A stretch of 64,000 nt of DNA. Source: Pseudomonadota bacterium (GTDB taxonomy: Bacteria; Desulfobacterota; Syntrophobacteria; Syntrophobacterales; Syntrophobacteraceae). The stretch covers positions 12,077 through 76,076 of the forward strand of contig JAEZHY010000121.1 of NCBI GenBank assembly GCA_023416335.1, read 5' to 3'. Shown here one piece after another: positions 7,696 to 16,926 of the stretch. A program made the translations under genes and the position numbers. The notes beneath the pieces are model-generated. The model made no database searches, had not been told where the DNA came from, and saw only the letters and a list, made by a program, of their open reading frames with translations. Position 1 is the first letter of the stretch. Each line of letters starts with the position of its first letter.

Positions 7696-10600
7696 CTAAA
7701 ATGAGAGCGTCCACCTTCCCATCAGAAGTCTTCTCGGAGTGATCTGAGGGTTGTTCGGATCGGTGTCTTGAAAGTGAAAACTCTCATCAAAAAGATTTTT
7801 TGCCACCAATTCGATCAGGCCCAATCTTTTCGGCAGCCTGAAGCCAATTGAAGCGTCCAGCACAATGAACTGACTGTCCCCTGTAAAGACCGGATCATTG
7901 GGTTCAACACGGAAAGAACCGTCCTGAGAGACAAAGGTTGGCCTTACTTGTGCGAAGAAACCACTTGGATGAAAATAACTGACGCCGAGTCCGAATCTAT
8001 GCGTTTCAAGCCTGTCTATTCCAAAAGCCGGCAGCTCAGGGCCGAATTTCGTAACCTCGTACTGATATTCCGGGCCGATTGCAAACCTGGGATGGGGTGC
8101 CCAGTAGAAATAAAAACGTATGAGTCTTTCTTCACTCTTGAGGAGGACATTGTCAAAAGGCGGAATATAATTGGCCGAGGGGATATCCAGTTCCCGTTTT
8201 GAGAGTTCAACGCCTGTAAAGAGCTTTTCCGTCAGTTTCTGGTCCAGCCCGATTCCATACCGCCAGGCATCCGTTGCATTGTTGTCATCGAAGAACTGGT
8301 TGAATCCGGCCACCTGCGTGGGCTCAACTGTCTGATCCGTTAGAAGTGTCCTTTTGAGCGTCCTGAAAGCCGCGGCTCGGAAAGTGGTCCCTTCAAGAGG
8401 TGTCCAGGTGACACCGAATTTAGGATTTGCCTGTTGCACGTCGAGATCGAGGGGGCCGCCCTTGAAGAAATCGCCGCTGACTCCGGCAGTCCAGACGAAC
8501 TTATCGGGAAAATTCCAATGGGTGTACAGATAGAGATTGGTATGCTTTACTGTGGAATCGAAAAGGAATGGTTCATCAAAAATTGTGGTGAGTTCCTGTG
8601 TATGGATGTCAAAGTACCCGCCCCCGAGTACCATGTTGAAGCGCTCAGATCTAAACAGGTGCTGGATTTCTGTGCCGGATCCGGTTTGATCGGTACTTAC
8701 GCTCACCGGAAAAGGAAAATCAAATTTCAGACCGGGTTTTGCACCAAGATACATAAAAGAGCCGATCAGGTCCGATCCCGGGGCAAAAGCATGATGGAAC
8801 CCGAACCGGAACATCTCGCGATTGTCGGTCTCCCTGTTCGTCACATCAGGATCATTGAAGGGCACGGGGTCGAAGAGAAGCCGCAGCTGCCCGAGTTTTG
8901 AGTCCTTGTGCCTCACCTCGGCCTGGACGCTCGTGCCCGGAGCGATGCTGTACTGCATGAAGGCATTGTAGATATTGTGGCTTTGATCGTTGTTTTCCCG
9001 AAATCCATCGGTTTGCTGATGAAACTGCCCCAGGCTGTAGGAAAGTCCTTCCACGATGCCGGAATGGACGACAGAATCCGAGAAGGTACCTCTTTCCCCT
9101 GCCGATCCCGATATCAGCATCGAAAGCTGATTGCGTGCAAAAAGCGTCGTATACTCGTTATACGAAGGATCACGAGGCCCCAGGCCGTTTAGCAGAAAGC
9201 GGTTGCTTTCCGCCTGCTGAGGTTGGATGGGCATTATGTTGATAGGCTGCAGCAGTTGAGACTGGAGCAGTTCGCTGACCCTGGCAATGTCATGGCGCGG
9301 GAAGAAAAAGAAGGAATCAGCCAGGAATCTGTGGGCAGAGTAATTCGCCGGATCCCGGTCGAGCGACTTCGAGCCTTCAATAAGCGCAAGCCAATTGAAT
9401 CCGAGATCCTCATAAATGCGGGCAAGGCTCACGCTGCGGGCGGCGAGGTCTTCATCCAGAAGAAGGCGAGATCTGTACACCGCCCGATTGTCGTTGAGTG
9501 CGATCGATTTTTGCAGGTCTTCGAGCGCCTCGACGGGACGGTTTACGGTCTGTTTTCGGATTGCGTCATAGAACCAGGGTGTCGGGTCGAGCGGGTCAAG
9601 TTCTTTTGCTCGCGACAACTGGGCAGCGGCTTTTTTGTCATCCTTCTCCTCGAAATATGCCTTTCCAAGGTAGCTTCTGATAAGGGAGTTGTCCGGGTCG
9701 AGCATGGCTGCTATTGCAATTTCGACTCGGCCCTCCCGCAACTTGCCGTCACGAATGAGTGCAAGTCCAAGCCCAAGGCGCGGCAGAGGATCGCCCTGAT
9801 CGAGCCCGATCGCTTTGTTAAATGCTGCCGTCGCCTTGCTGATTTTAATCTGTGTGAGATAGGCAAATCCCAGGACGGTCTGCGTTCTGGTCAGATTGGC
9901 GTTCAAATTTGCTGCTTTTTGTGCAGCATCGAGTGCTTTGCCCAGTTCGCCTTTCGATAGCCTCAATTCGGCAATTCGCGCCCACACAAGGGCGGCCGCC
10001 GGGTCGATCTCCACACCCCTGTTCAAGCTGGACAATGCTCCATCGAGATCGAACCGGGCCTGCCGGGCATAGGAAAGTGCAACCAGAGGCGCTGTGGACG
10101 CAGGGCTTATCTCAGTAGCCTTTACGGCAAGAGCCAGTGCTTCGTCCTTCCGGTTCTGGGCCAGAGCGATAATAGACTCCAGCGCTATTGCGTACCCATA
10201 TCCCGGGTTGATGTTTCTTGCTTTTTTCAGATCTTCTGAAGCCTCTGAAACCCGCCCCACTGAAAGCAGCAATAGTGCACGATAGCAATAGAAAGCGGCA
10301 TCATCATATTCTGCCGGGACACTTTGCAGATAAAAGAACGCGCCTTTCAAATCTCCTTTGTTGTAAGCTTCCATGGATTTGGCCAACGCTGCGGCGGCAG
10401 GGCCGCTTCCTGATGCTATAGCAGCCAGATCGCGGTCGGGGATTGGGGGATAATAAAGGGCCCACTGGACGGCATCTCTGGGTCGGGCGACAATCTTACT
10501 GACAGGGGGGGCGCCACTTCCGGCCACGGCCGAATCCCCTTTCACAAGAGCCAATTTCCCGTACTTGTTCTCCGCGCTGATTTTACCTTCGTACACCGTA

Positions 10601-11067
10601 AGCGATGTTTCTGCCGCTCCCACCTTGATCAGGAATTCCGTGCCCTCTATATTGCCGTTCACAAAGGGCGTAAATACCCGCAGGCCAAAAGGAAATCGAC
10701 TCAAAAACAAGGCGATTCCGGTAACGAGATCGATATCGACGGCGCGCTCCTTCTCCTGAGCGAGGAGTGTGAGTGTTGTGTTCTGATCGAGCCGTACTAT
10801 CGCCTCATTTTGCAGCACGATCGCCGCCCTGCTATTTTTTCGAACATGGACCGTATCTCCCGAGCACAGGGTATCTCCGAGTTGTATGTCGATCCATCGG
10901 TTTTCCCCTGCTCGCCTCGCCTCCACCGTCCCCTGGACGGAAACAACCCTGGCCATCCAGTTTTCACAGGTTTCAGCAGCCGGGAGCATGTCCGGAAGAA
11001 CAAATAGCGCGATTGTAAGCAGATAAAACAAGCATAAAGCTGCACGAAATAGAAGGCTGCCCCGCAT
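7696..11067 (-). CDS. FecR domain - TPR - outer-membrane beta-barrel protein
   Basis: This 1123-residue exported protein begins with a signal peptide (hydrophobic to about 25, then PAAE). A FecR domain follows at about 40-175, with the typical LGDTLCSGDTVHV and GNIEGTEFLIKV segments. An array of TPR repeats runs from about 225 to 590 (EALALAVKATEISPAS, ALDAAQKAANLN and similar). The last 500 residues alternate aromatic and polar residues like a TonB-receptor-type barrel and end in a terminal Phe (GRWTLSF), the usual BAM recognition signal; no plug domain is evident. AGGAGG precedes the ATG. The gene starts 61 bp after the cyclase stop, so the two are probably co-transcribed. It likely acts as an envelope sensor or scaffold. 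Confidence 0.85.
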   Translation of the reverse strand: MRGSLLFRAALCLFYLLTIALFVLPDMLPAAETCENWMARVVSVQGTVEARRAGENRWIDIQLGDTLCSGDTVHVRKNSRAAIVLQNEAIVRLDQNTTLTLLAQEKERAVDIDLVTGIALFLSRFPFGLRVFTPFVNGNIEGTEFLIKVGAAETSLTVYEGKISAENKYGKLALVKGDSAVAGSGAPPVSKIVARPRDAVQWALYYPPIPDRDLAAIASGSGPAAAALAKSMEAYNKGDLKGAFFYLQSVPAEYDDAAFYCYRALLLLSVGRVSEASEDLKKARNINPGYGYAIALESIIALAQNRKDEALALAVKATEISPASTAPLVALSYARQARFDLDGALSSLNRGVEIDPAAALVWARIAELRLSKGELGKALDAAQKAANLNANLTRTQTVLGFAYLTQIKISKATAAFNKAIGLDQGDPLPRLGLGLALIRDGKLREGRVEIAIAAMLDPDNSLIRSYLGKAYFEEKDDKKAAAQLSRAKELDPLDPTPWFYDAIRKQTVNRPVEALEDLQKSIALNDNRAVYRSRLLLDEDLAARSVSLARIYEDLGFNWLALIEGSKSLDRDPANYSAHRFLADSFFFFPRHDIARVSELLQSQLLQPINIMPIQPQQAESNRFLLNGLGPRDPSYNEYTTLFARNQLSMLISGSAGERGTFSDSVVHSGIVEGLSYSLGQFHQQTDGFRENNDQSHNIYNAFMQYSIAPGTSVQAEVRHKDSKLGQLRLLFDPVPFNDPDVTNRETDNREMFRFGFHHAFAPGSDLIGSFMYLGAKPGLKFDFPFPVSVSTDQTGSGTEIQHLFRSERFNMVLGGGYFDIHTQELTTIFDEPFLFDSTVKHTNLYLYTHWNFPDKFVWTAGVSGDFFKGGPLDLDVQQANPKFGVTWTPLEGTTFRAAAFRTLKRTLLTDQTVEPTQVAGFNQFFDDNNATDAWRYGIGLDQKLTEKLFTGVELSKRELDIPSANYIPPFDNVLLKSEERLIRFYFYWAPHPRFAIGPEYQYEVTKFGPELPAFGIDRLETHRFGLGVSYFHPSGFFAQVRPTFVSQDGSFRVEPNDPVFTGDSQFIVLDASIGFRLPKRLGLIELVAKNLFDESFHFQDTDPNNPQITPRRLLMGRWTLSF

Positions 11068-11128
11068 TCCTCGCCCTCCTGAGAATTTTGAGATGACTAA
11101 TGAAACCGTTGCTATTCAGCCAAAGATG

Positions 11129-13369
11129 TTATTTCTGAAGGTGCAAAACCCCGTCCCATACTGCCATCGGGGGACTATTCCTGTATTCCCGGCATTTCTT
11201 TAGATAGAAGTTCGATGGTCCATCCTTGACGAGGATTTGAAGGCTTTTACTGAAAAGCCCCTCTGCCTCGTCCCACGAACACCTGACAAACGCATTCAAT
11301 GCATCGGAAAAAATAGAGCAGAGATTTTTTTGGGCTTTAGTCGCCCGCTCAATGAGGCATATAAGCTCATAAATTCTGACCGGATTCTCTTTCCCTTTAA
11401 ATACAAAAGAGCCGAGTTCACGAGCAAGAAAATCGGGGAGTTCCTTTATCACGGGCTCGGAAACCAGCAACCGAGTCCCCAGGGTCTTGTTCAGGTTTTC
11501 TATACGTGAGGCTGTATTGACTACATCTCCCACGGGCCTGTATTCGTAATGGCCAATTCCACCAAGGTTTCCAAGCACCAATTGACCGAAATGGAGCCCA
11601 ATACGGGTGTACAGTTTTTCCGAACCGGTTCCGGAATTGAAGATCTCAATGTCTCCAACGATACCCAGGGCCGCAAGGCAGGCATTCCGCCGCAAGTCTT
11701 CAGAGGGGCTGTTTCCAGCCCACACTGCCAGCATCGAATCCCCAACCACATTCGAAACCGTCCCTGCATGTTCTTCCACCGGCCTGAACATGGCCTGATA
11801 ATAGCCGTTTAGAAATCGAGCCAAATCATCGGGCGCCATTTTCTCAGCCAAAGAGGTATAGTTCTCGCCGTCGGTTATAATGACCGATCCATAGACCGTC
11901 TGCTGCATCGGCGCCAGTGAGTTGGAGCTTCTGACGTTCTTTGTAAGTTGGTGTATCACGGTATCCGGAAGATAGAACCCGAAAGCCTTTTTCAGGCTTT
12001 TTCGCTGTCTCTCTGTCTGAAGGTATTTGTAGACAAGCCCGCTGAGCAACCCCGGTAAGGCTACGACAGTAAAGGGGACTACCAACGGCATCCAGATTGC
12101 GTGCCTGGTAAACAGGGCGCAGGCAAGTGCCGTGTAAATCAGTGCGAGGCCAAAGCTGAATCCTGTTGAAACCACCATGGAGAAGCTAAAACTGACTCCC
12201 CCGATTATCAGGCCGGCAAGGAAAGCAATCGACAGGAATATATAAACCGGCGCCGGCTTTATCGAACTGCGGTCGAGAAGATTGGAAAAGGCCGTTGCTG
12301 CGATTTCGACCCCGCTCAAATCGGTACCATCGGGTTGCGAAAAAACCGTGTTAAAGCTGTCACGCAAATCTGTGCGATCCAGATGGGATAGACCGATGAA
12401 CACAGCTTTACCTTTGAGGTCAGGCAAGTCATTCAATGCTGCAGGTTCCGCCAGAACACGTGCCAGAGGCATCGTCGGGAATGTCCCCGGCGGACCGTAA
12501 AAGTTCAGGTAAATGCTGTCAGGTAATGCGTAGGAATCAATAAGGGCTTCAATGACCTGTAGTTTACCGCCGGTAAATCCGGGAGACTGTCCGGAAATGT
12601 TTTCCGCTCGAATTGCCTCGGAAACCGATGGAGTCTTTTCAAAGAGTGTCCGCAAAGAAGCGATTATTTCACTCCAATTTCCCGACGCGGAAATCGATCC
12701 ACCATCGGCAGGCAGCCATTCGAGAGTACTTCCACATACTTTGCGAACAGCCAGTGCAAAACCTTCGAAGCCCTCCGCTGCGAAAACATTAAAGGACACC
12801 AGGGGTAAAGTGGGTTCAGAACCTCCCTTGAATAGCCAGACTTGGTTAAGACGAATCGGAATTTTGGGGAGTGGGAATGGTGCCGATGCAGCGGCCGACT
12901 TGACCAGGCAGTCGGTTGGAGGTGTTATCTTCTCCAGGTAAACCGGATCCGACCGGCCCGGAAGAGATACCGTTTGCTTCTTTATTTGCCCGCAAAGCAC
13001 AACATTTCCAGCTTTTCCGATTGCATCGCTAAAGCCGGCGTCACCCTCATCGAGATTTGGATCGCCAAAGTAAACATCAAAAACTATTACGGCAGCGCCC
13101 TTCTGAGACAGCAAATCGACCAGTTCGCCATGCACCCGCCGGTTCCATTTTACCGGATTGGAAGGAAGACCCAGGGCTTCGGAAGATGCCGGGTCCAGTC
13201 CAATTATCACCACCTGGTCAGGTGGAGGCCTTACTCCGCGCAATCCGAACAACAACTTCAGCCCAAAATGTTCCTCGATTTCGATACCATAAGGAGTAAG
13301 GCTAAATACGAGTCCGAAGAAGCCAAGAATCATACCTGCAAGCAGGGCGATCTTATAGTCGTGCGCCAT
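11129..13369 (-). CDS. CHASE2-domain class III adenylate/guanylate cyclase
   Basis: The 746-residue membrane protein has an N-terminal helix, a periplasmic CHASE2 sensor (about 40-370, with VVIIGLDPASSEALG and AAVIVFDVYFGDP), three transmembrane helices (about 375-445) and a class III cyclase domain (about 490-680). The metal-binding aspartates are present (D500 in IITDGENYT and D544 in VVGDSMLAVW), as are the transition-state residues N618 and R622 (VNTASRIE). The usual purine-selecting Lys four residues before D544 reads Asn540, so the substrate (ATP or GTP) is uncertain. A TPR-like tail follows. It is the first gene of the minus-strand series with the FecR/TPR barrel and the peptidase. Two copies of a 12-bp direct repeat lie upstream. 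Confidence 0.88.
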   Translation of the reverse strand: MAHDYKIALLAGMILGFFGLVFSLTPYGIEIEEHFGLKLLFGLRGVRPPPDQVVIIGLDPASSEALGLPSNPVKWNRRVHGELVDLLSQKGAAVIVFDVYFGDPNLDEGDAGFSDAIGKAGNVVLCGQIKKQTVSLPGRSDPVYLEKITPPTDCLVKSAAASAPFPLPKIPIRLNQVWLFKGGSEPTLPLVSFNVFAAEGFEGFALAVRKVCGSTLEWLPADGGSISASGNWSEIIASLRTLFEKTPSVSEAIRAENISGQSPGFTGGKLQVIEALIDSYALPDSIYLNFYGPPGTFPTMPLARVLAEPAALNDLPDLKGKAVFIGLSHLDRTDLRDSFNTVFSQPDGTDLSGVEIAATAFSNLLDRSSIKPAPVYIFLSIAFLAGLIIGGVSFSFSMVVSTGFSFGLALIYTALACALFTRHAIWMPLVVPFTVVALPGLLSGLVYKYLQTERQRKSLKKAFGFYLPDTVIHQLTKNVRSSNSLAPMQQTVYGSVIITDGENYTSLAEKMAPDDLARFLNGYYQAMFRPVEEHAGTVSNVVGDSMLAVWAGNSPSEDLRRNACLAALGIVGDIEIFNSGTGSEKLYTRIGLHFGQLVLGNLGGIGHYEYRPVGDVVNTASRIENLNKTLGTRLLVSEPVIKELPDFLARELGSFVFKGKENPVRIYELICLIERATKAQKNLCSIFSDALNAFVRCSWDEAEGLFSKSLQILVKDGPSNFYLKKCREYRNSPPMAVWDGVLHLQK

Positions 13370-14201
13370 TGGCTTCTTCTCCTGAAAGAAAATGGGAGAT
13401 TAAGCAGCGAAGCAAGAATTGTTACCTGGAACAATCAATACTATTCAGATCAAATTTGCTGTGAAGAAAGGTTTTATTCTGTAAGAATTGTTACTAACTA
13501 ATCTAATCGGACGAGTAAGCATTTGTATAGCACATAGACTTCGGATCTCAAAACAAATTAGCCTTGGAAATACTAGATGGTATGAAGAAGGTGATGCCAA
13601 AAGCGACAGTACAACCATTTACAGGTCTTACGTCACCTGGTGGATACCAAATTTAAACATATGGCTCAAATTGATTTTGCCTGCGATGTTCCAAAAGGTT
13701 TGACTGTTTCATTTGGCTGTAGACCCTATGCGATATTCATCGGGAAACGGCATAATTCCACCAGAACAATTTTTCAATTGCTAATTTAATTCGCGAATTA
13801 CGCAAATTTAAAACGTGCACACCCGTGGTTGACCGCATTGTGCTCGGATCCATATCAATAATTTATTGATCCATCATGACAGGATTTTTTGGCGCGTCTC
13901 GAATAGAGTGAAACGAGCGTTATTCATGTTTTGACATAGCGATCCGATATGACCAAAACACACCGTATGAATCATCTCTATCCCAGGATTGGCAAGCTGG
14001 ATCTGTAAACAGTTCCGGACTGTCCTTTTTTACCTTTTTGTAACCTGCAGCATGTATTGTTTTCAGCAAATAGTGGAGACCGGTTGTCCTGAAACGGACA
14101 TAAGAGTTGCAGCTTCCAATCCGTTTTCCGCTTCGGGACGATGTTTTGGACCAGAGACAGAAAGACTACTTCTGCAAACCTCTCGGCTGAGGAGGCAGGC
14201 G
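13370..14201. other. divergent intergenic region, about 830 bp, AT-rich, with palindromes
   Basis: The region separates the cyclase series (-) from a receiver gene (+). Besides the direct repeats it holds two perfect palindromes: TAATTCGCGAATTA at 13787-13800 and TCAATAATTTATTGA at 13855-13869. These are operator-sized, but their partner proteins are unknown. Open frames crossing this stretch lack ribosome sites and coding character, so I call no gene. Confidence 0.45.
13414..13494 (-). promoter_or_regulatory. direct repeats upstream of the cyclase gene, candidate operator
   Basis: The 12-mer AAGAATTGTTAC occurs at 13414-13425 and again at 13483-13494 in the same orientation, 69 bp apart. 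Both lie 45-125 bp upstream of the cyclase start in an AT-rich leader. Repeated exact 12-mers here suggest a binding site for a regulator, possibly the cyclic-nucleotide-binding SARP-like protein. No binding evidence exists in the sequence. Confidence 0.35.
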
Positions 14202-14621
14202 ATGGCAAATCCGAGGGTACTATTCATAGATGACGAGTTGGCGCTCGTAAATAACCTTTCCCAACTACTACGTTTAATGGGTTACCAGACCGGGGTTGCC
14301 ATTGATGGAGAGCAAGGCCTCAGGGCTATAAGAACTGGGGCCTTCGACGTTGTGGTTCTCGATATGAGAATGCCCCGCCTCTCGGGAATGGGTGTTCTGC
14401 GCGCCTTAGACGGGGTTGAGGGCGCTCCCGAGATCATTGTAATGACGGGTTTCGGCACCATCCAAAATGGATTGGAAAGTCTAAGTCACGGTGCTTTTGA
14501 TTACGTTTCGAAGCCTGTGAACATCAAGAATCTCGTTGAAAAAATAACGGCGGCGTGGGAGAGAAAAATTAAAAGGAACCCGGCTCCACTTAGTCAAAAT
14601 GGAAATAATTCAAATGGTTGA
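14202..14621 (+). CDS. single-domain response regulator (receiver)
   Basis: The 139-residue receiver begins MANPRVLFIDDE and contains the acidic pocket, the phosphoacceptor Asp in VVLDMRMPR, the Thr in IVMTGF and the Lys in VSKPVN. It has only a short polar tail (SQNGNNSNG) and no output domain. AGGAGG about six bases before the ATG sets the start; the frame upstream to 13989 is not coding. It is a clear paralogue of the receiver at 2182-2568. No kinase is adjacent. IstB transposition debris begins about 35 bp downstream. Confidence 0.88.
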   Translation: MANPRVLFIDDELALVNNLSQLLRLMGYQTGVAIDGEQGLRAIRTGAFDVVVLDMRMPRLSGMGVLRALDGVEGAPEIIVMTGFGTIQNGLESLSHGAFDYVSKPVNIKNLVEKITAAWERKIKRNPAPLSQNGNNSNG

Positions 14622-14655
14622 TTGCAGCTTTAAGGGGTCATAGCGGAACTCGACC

Positions 14656-14930
14656 TGTTGAATACTGCTCTGTTTGGACGAACTCGGCGTTCTTCCTATC
14701 GACGGCGGCGCGGATCTGCTCTTCCAGATCATAGGCCCGGCTATTAACAAGGAACCATGGTGAACGCTTCGAACAGAGCGTGCAAAGATCGGCCGGGAAT
14801 CTTCAATAACGATTCGATCGTTACCTCGACCATTCTTGACCGGATCCTTCACACCATACAGAGGCGATTGCGATTGAGGGAAAAAAGCTATCGAATGAAG
14901 GGTGAAATGGAATTTCTGGAACGCTATTGA
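14656..14930 (+). pseudogene. IS21-family helper ATPase (IstB) remnant
   Basis: Two frames together recover the C-terminal half of IstB. The first reads LDELGVLPIDGGADLLFQI to a stop, matching the Walker B region (DELGYLPLD) of the family. From about 14772 the next frame gives NRACKDRPGIFNND followed by IVTSTILDRILH and REKSYRMK up to the TGA at 14928-14930, matching the usual LDRLLHH...GDSYR ending. The N-terminus and Walker A are missing. It is a frameshifted, 5'-truncated remnant of an IS21-like element; no istA is present. Confidence 0.8.
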
Positions 14931-15414
14931 CAATGCCACAGATTTTGGAGAGCTTCGGACCGGCGATTCGATAACAAAGCATTTTCAAATCACCTTTTTT
15001 GCTACACTTTCACGGAGCCGGTAACAACCAGATTACGAGATCTTGCCACTGTATTGAGTTTTTCCGAAACCATGATGCAACAAATATGATTGAGATGTTA
15101 GAACTTTTCCGGGGTTGTTCATTGAACTAATGTGCCCTTCACCGGCGGGAACGGAGCGCAGCGGAGTTCCCGTCCGAATGCAAGAGGCTCTTTAGACGTT
15201 TTTCGAGCCAAGAACATCTTCATGAAGAACCGCAACAAAGCTTTTTATTTGTTCCAATTAAAATTGATTGTGATCGATCTTGTCTATTTGCGCGATGCCT
15301 TGCTCTTTACCCGATCCGGTTCGGAACCGACCGAGGCAGCAGCCCTTTTGATTTAAGGTTAGTCTTAGCAGCACTGTTCACAGGGGTATTCCACTTTTGA
15401 TTTGGCTATGCAAC
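14931..15414. other. intergenic, about 480 bp, no convincing gene
   Basis: The stretch holds an imperfect hairpin near 15140-15173 (GGCGGGAAC...GTTCCCGTC) of the kind seen in dispersed repeats. An open frame at 15132-15356 runs through that hairpin and lacks a ribosome site, so I do not call it a gene. Confidence 0.4.
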
Positions 15415-16329
15415 TTAACCAAACTTCATTCTTAACTTAGAAAACAAATTGCATTTAAAGGAATATTTTTCGCAGAAATACGGACAATAGGTTGTTTTGC
15501 AAATCGAATGGGTACGCATAAGCCTAACAGTGTTAGATAGTATGTTACCCAAAACTAAAGGAGTTGAACATAGCCCAACAGTCCCATCAGGATCAATCTT
15601 GACAAATTTGTATCCGGCATTGCAACCTCGACCTCGATAATCTTTGATACCAACTAAAAACATACGATCCAGGAACATGTTAATAGTTGGAGGTGATTCC
15701 ATATTATTAAGCATGAACCTATACTGTTCTTGAGCTGTACGCATATACTGATAAAGCTGACGTTTATGATCTTCACAGTATCCTGTTGGATATTGTTTCT
15801 TGTCATAAAATCCACGTATGATCTTAGGAATAATGTATAAACCTTTGGTGCCAAAATACTCAGCAATGTTCGGGAAGTCATCGATCACGCTTGGCGTCAT
15901 GACTAATGACACTAATACATTAAAATGTGCGTTTTTCAGTACATGCACATGCTCAATAAACTTATCTAAGGAATGTCTCTTTTGTCTCTCTTCAAAATGA
16001 ATGGCAGCATTGATAAAATTCACTCGGGTTGGGTCAATACTGTTTGCAAAATTTAAGATACATTGATTTGAGAGATTAGAATTTATCGATAAATAATGAT
16101 TCTGACTCAATTCGCGACACAGATCGACAAACCCTGGGTATAAAGTGGGTTCACCTCCTGTAATATGCAGCAGCCAGGTCTTACCTGTATCGTCAAACCC
16201 TTTCCTCCATTGGGTATGAGTCCCATGAATCTCTGTTTTTGAATCTCTGATATCGTACGAAAAACAGTATCCACAACGGAAATTACAAGTGTGCAGAAGA
16301 AGCCAATCAGCCTCTACATCATATTTCAT
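15415..16329 (-). CDS. radical SAM protein, AT-rich orphan
   Basis: The 304-residue protein has the CxxxCxxC motif that binds the SAM-coordinating 4Fe-4S cluster (C15, C19, C22 in CNFRCGYC) and the GGEPTLYP motif that follows it in the fold. Further cysteines sit near the C-terminus (GRGCNAGY, VGLCSTP, then CKTTYCPYFC and FKC), consistent with a SPASM-like auxiliary cluster domain. GAGG lies eight bases before the ATG. The gene is much more AT-rich than its neighbours and is flanked by an IstB remnant, so it was probably acquired. No precursor peptide or partner enzyme is evident within 500 bp, so its substrate is unknown. Confidence 0.82.
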   Translation of the reverse strand: MKYDVEADWLLLHTCNFRCGYCFSYDIRDSKTEIHGTHTQWRKGFDDTGKTWLLHITGGEPTLYPGFVDLCRELSQNHYLSINSNLSNQCILNFANSIDPTRVNFINAAIHFEERQKRHSLDKFIEHVHVLKNAHFNVLVSLVMTPSVIDDFPNIAEYFGTKGLYIIPKIIRGFYDKKQYPTGYCEDHKRQLYQYMRTAQEQYRFMLNNMESPPTINMFLDRMFLVGIKDYRGRGCNAGYKFVKIDPDGTVGLCSTPLVLGNILSNTVRLMRTHSICKTTYCPYFCEKYSFKCNLFSKLRMKFG

Positions 16330-16926
16330 GAGACATACCTCAATAAATTATGAAGACACTGCCATTCAATTATAAAGAGAGGAATTAATCGTATTTTTCG
16401 ATGAGAGCCTCATTCATATACTCTACACGTCACCCAACAGGTAACGCAAGTGCATTTTCAAAAGAAGGGGGTTGAACATGCCCGGTGCCGGACGCCGTTT
16501 CAAATGCCGCATACATAAAGGACGTGGGTATTCGACATCGTCCCCTAAATAGATCCTGTTGCTGCTGCCTTCATCCGTGTTCACCCGTGTCCATCCGTGT
16601 CACAAAATGTTTTGGTTCCCGGCAGCCGTTTTGAATCTTTCGGGGCAAAAACAACGTTCCAGTCGGAGAAAGTCCCCGCATTGACAGCCCCCCTTGAACA
16701 TTATTAAACACGACCCAATCCCCCGCCGGCCACTGTGCAAACATGATCCGCGCCCACTACTTGCCGGGGCAGGTATACTACGATCATGACCGAGAGTCGG
16801 TTAAACGCACGGAGCGTCACTTTTGATGTGGACGGCAATACGAAAAAGTGAGTATATAGGTGGGTTTCCCAAGGCAGCTATGAGACTGATGAATACGCCG
16901 GATCCGAAGGTAATACTGATAAAGAT
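16330..16926. other. intergenic, about 600 bp, nothing assigned
   Basis: The sequence changes from AT-rich to GC-rich across this gap. I see no gene, no RNA-like fold and no repeat shared with the rest of the window. It presumably carries the promoter of the polysaccharide locus. Confidence 0.35.

Noticed and set aside
15132..15356. 74-codon plus-strand frame
   Set aside because: Runs through a dispersed hairpin, lacks a ribosome site, no recognisable motif.
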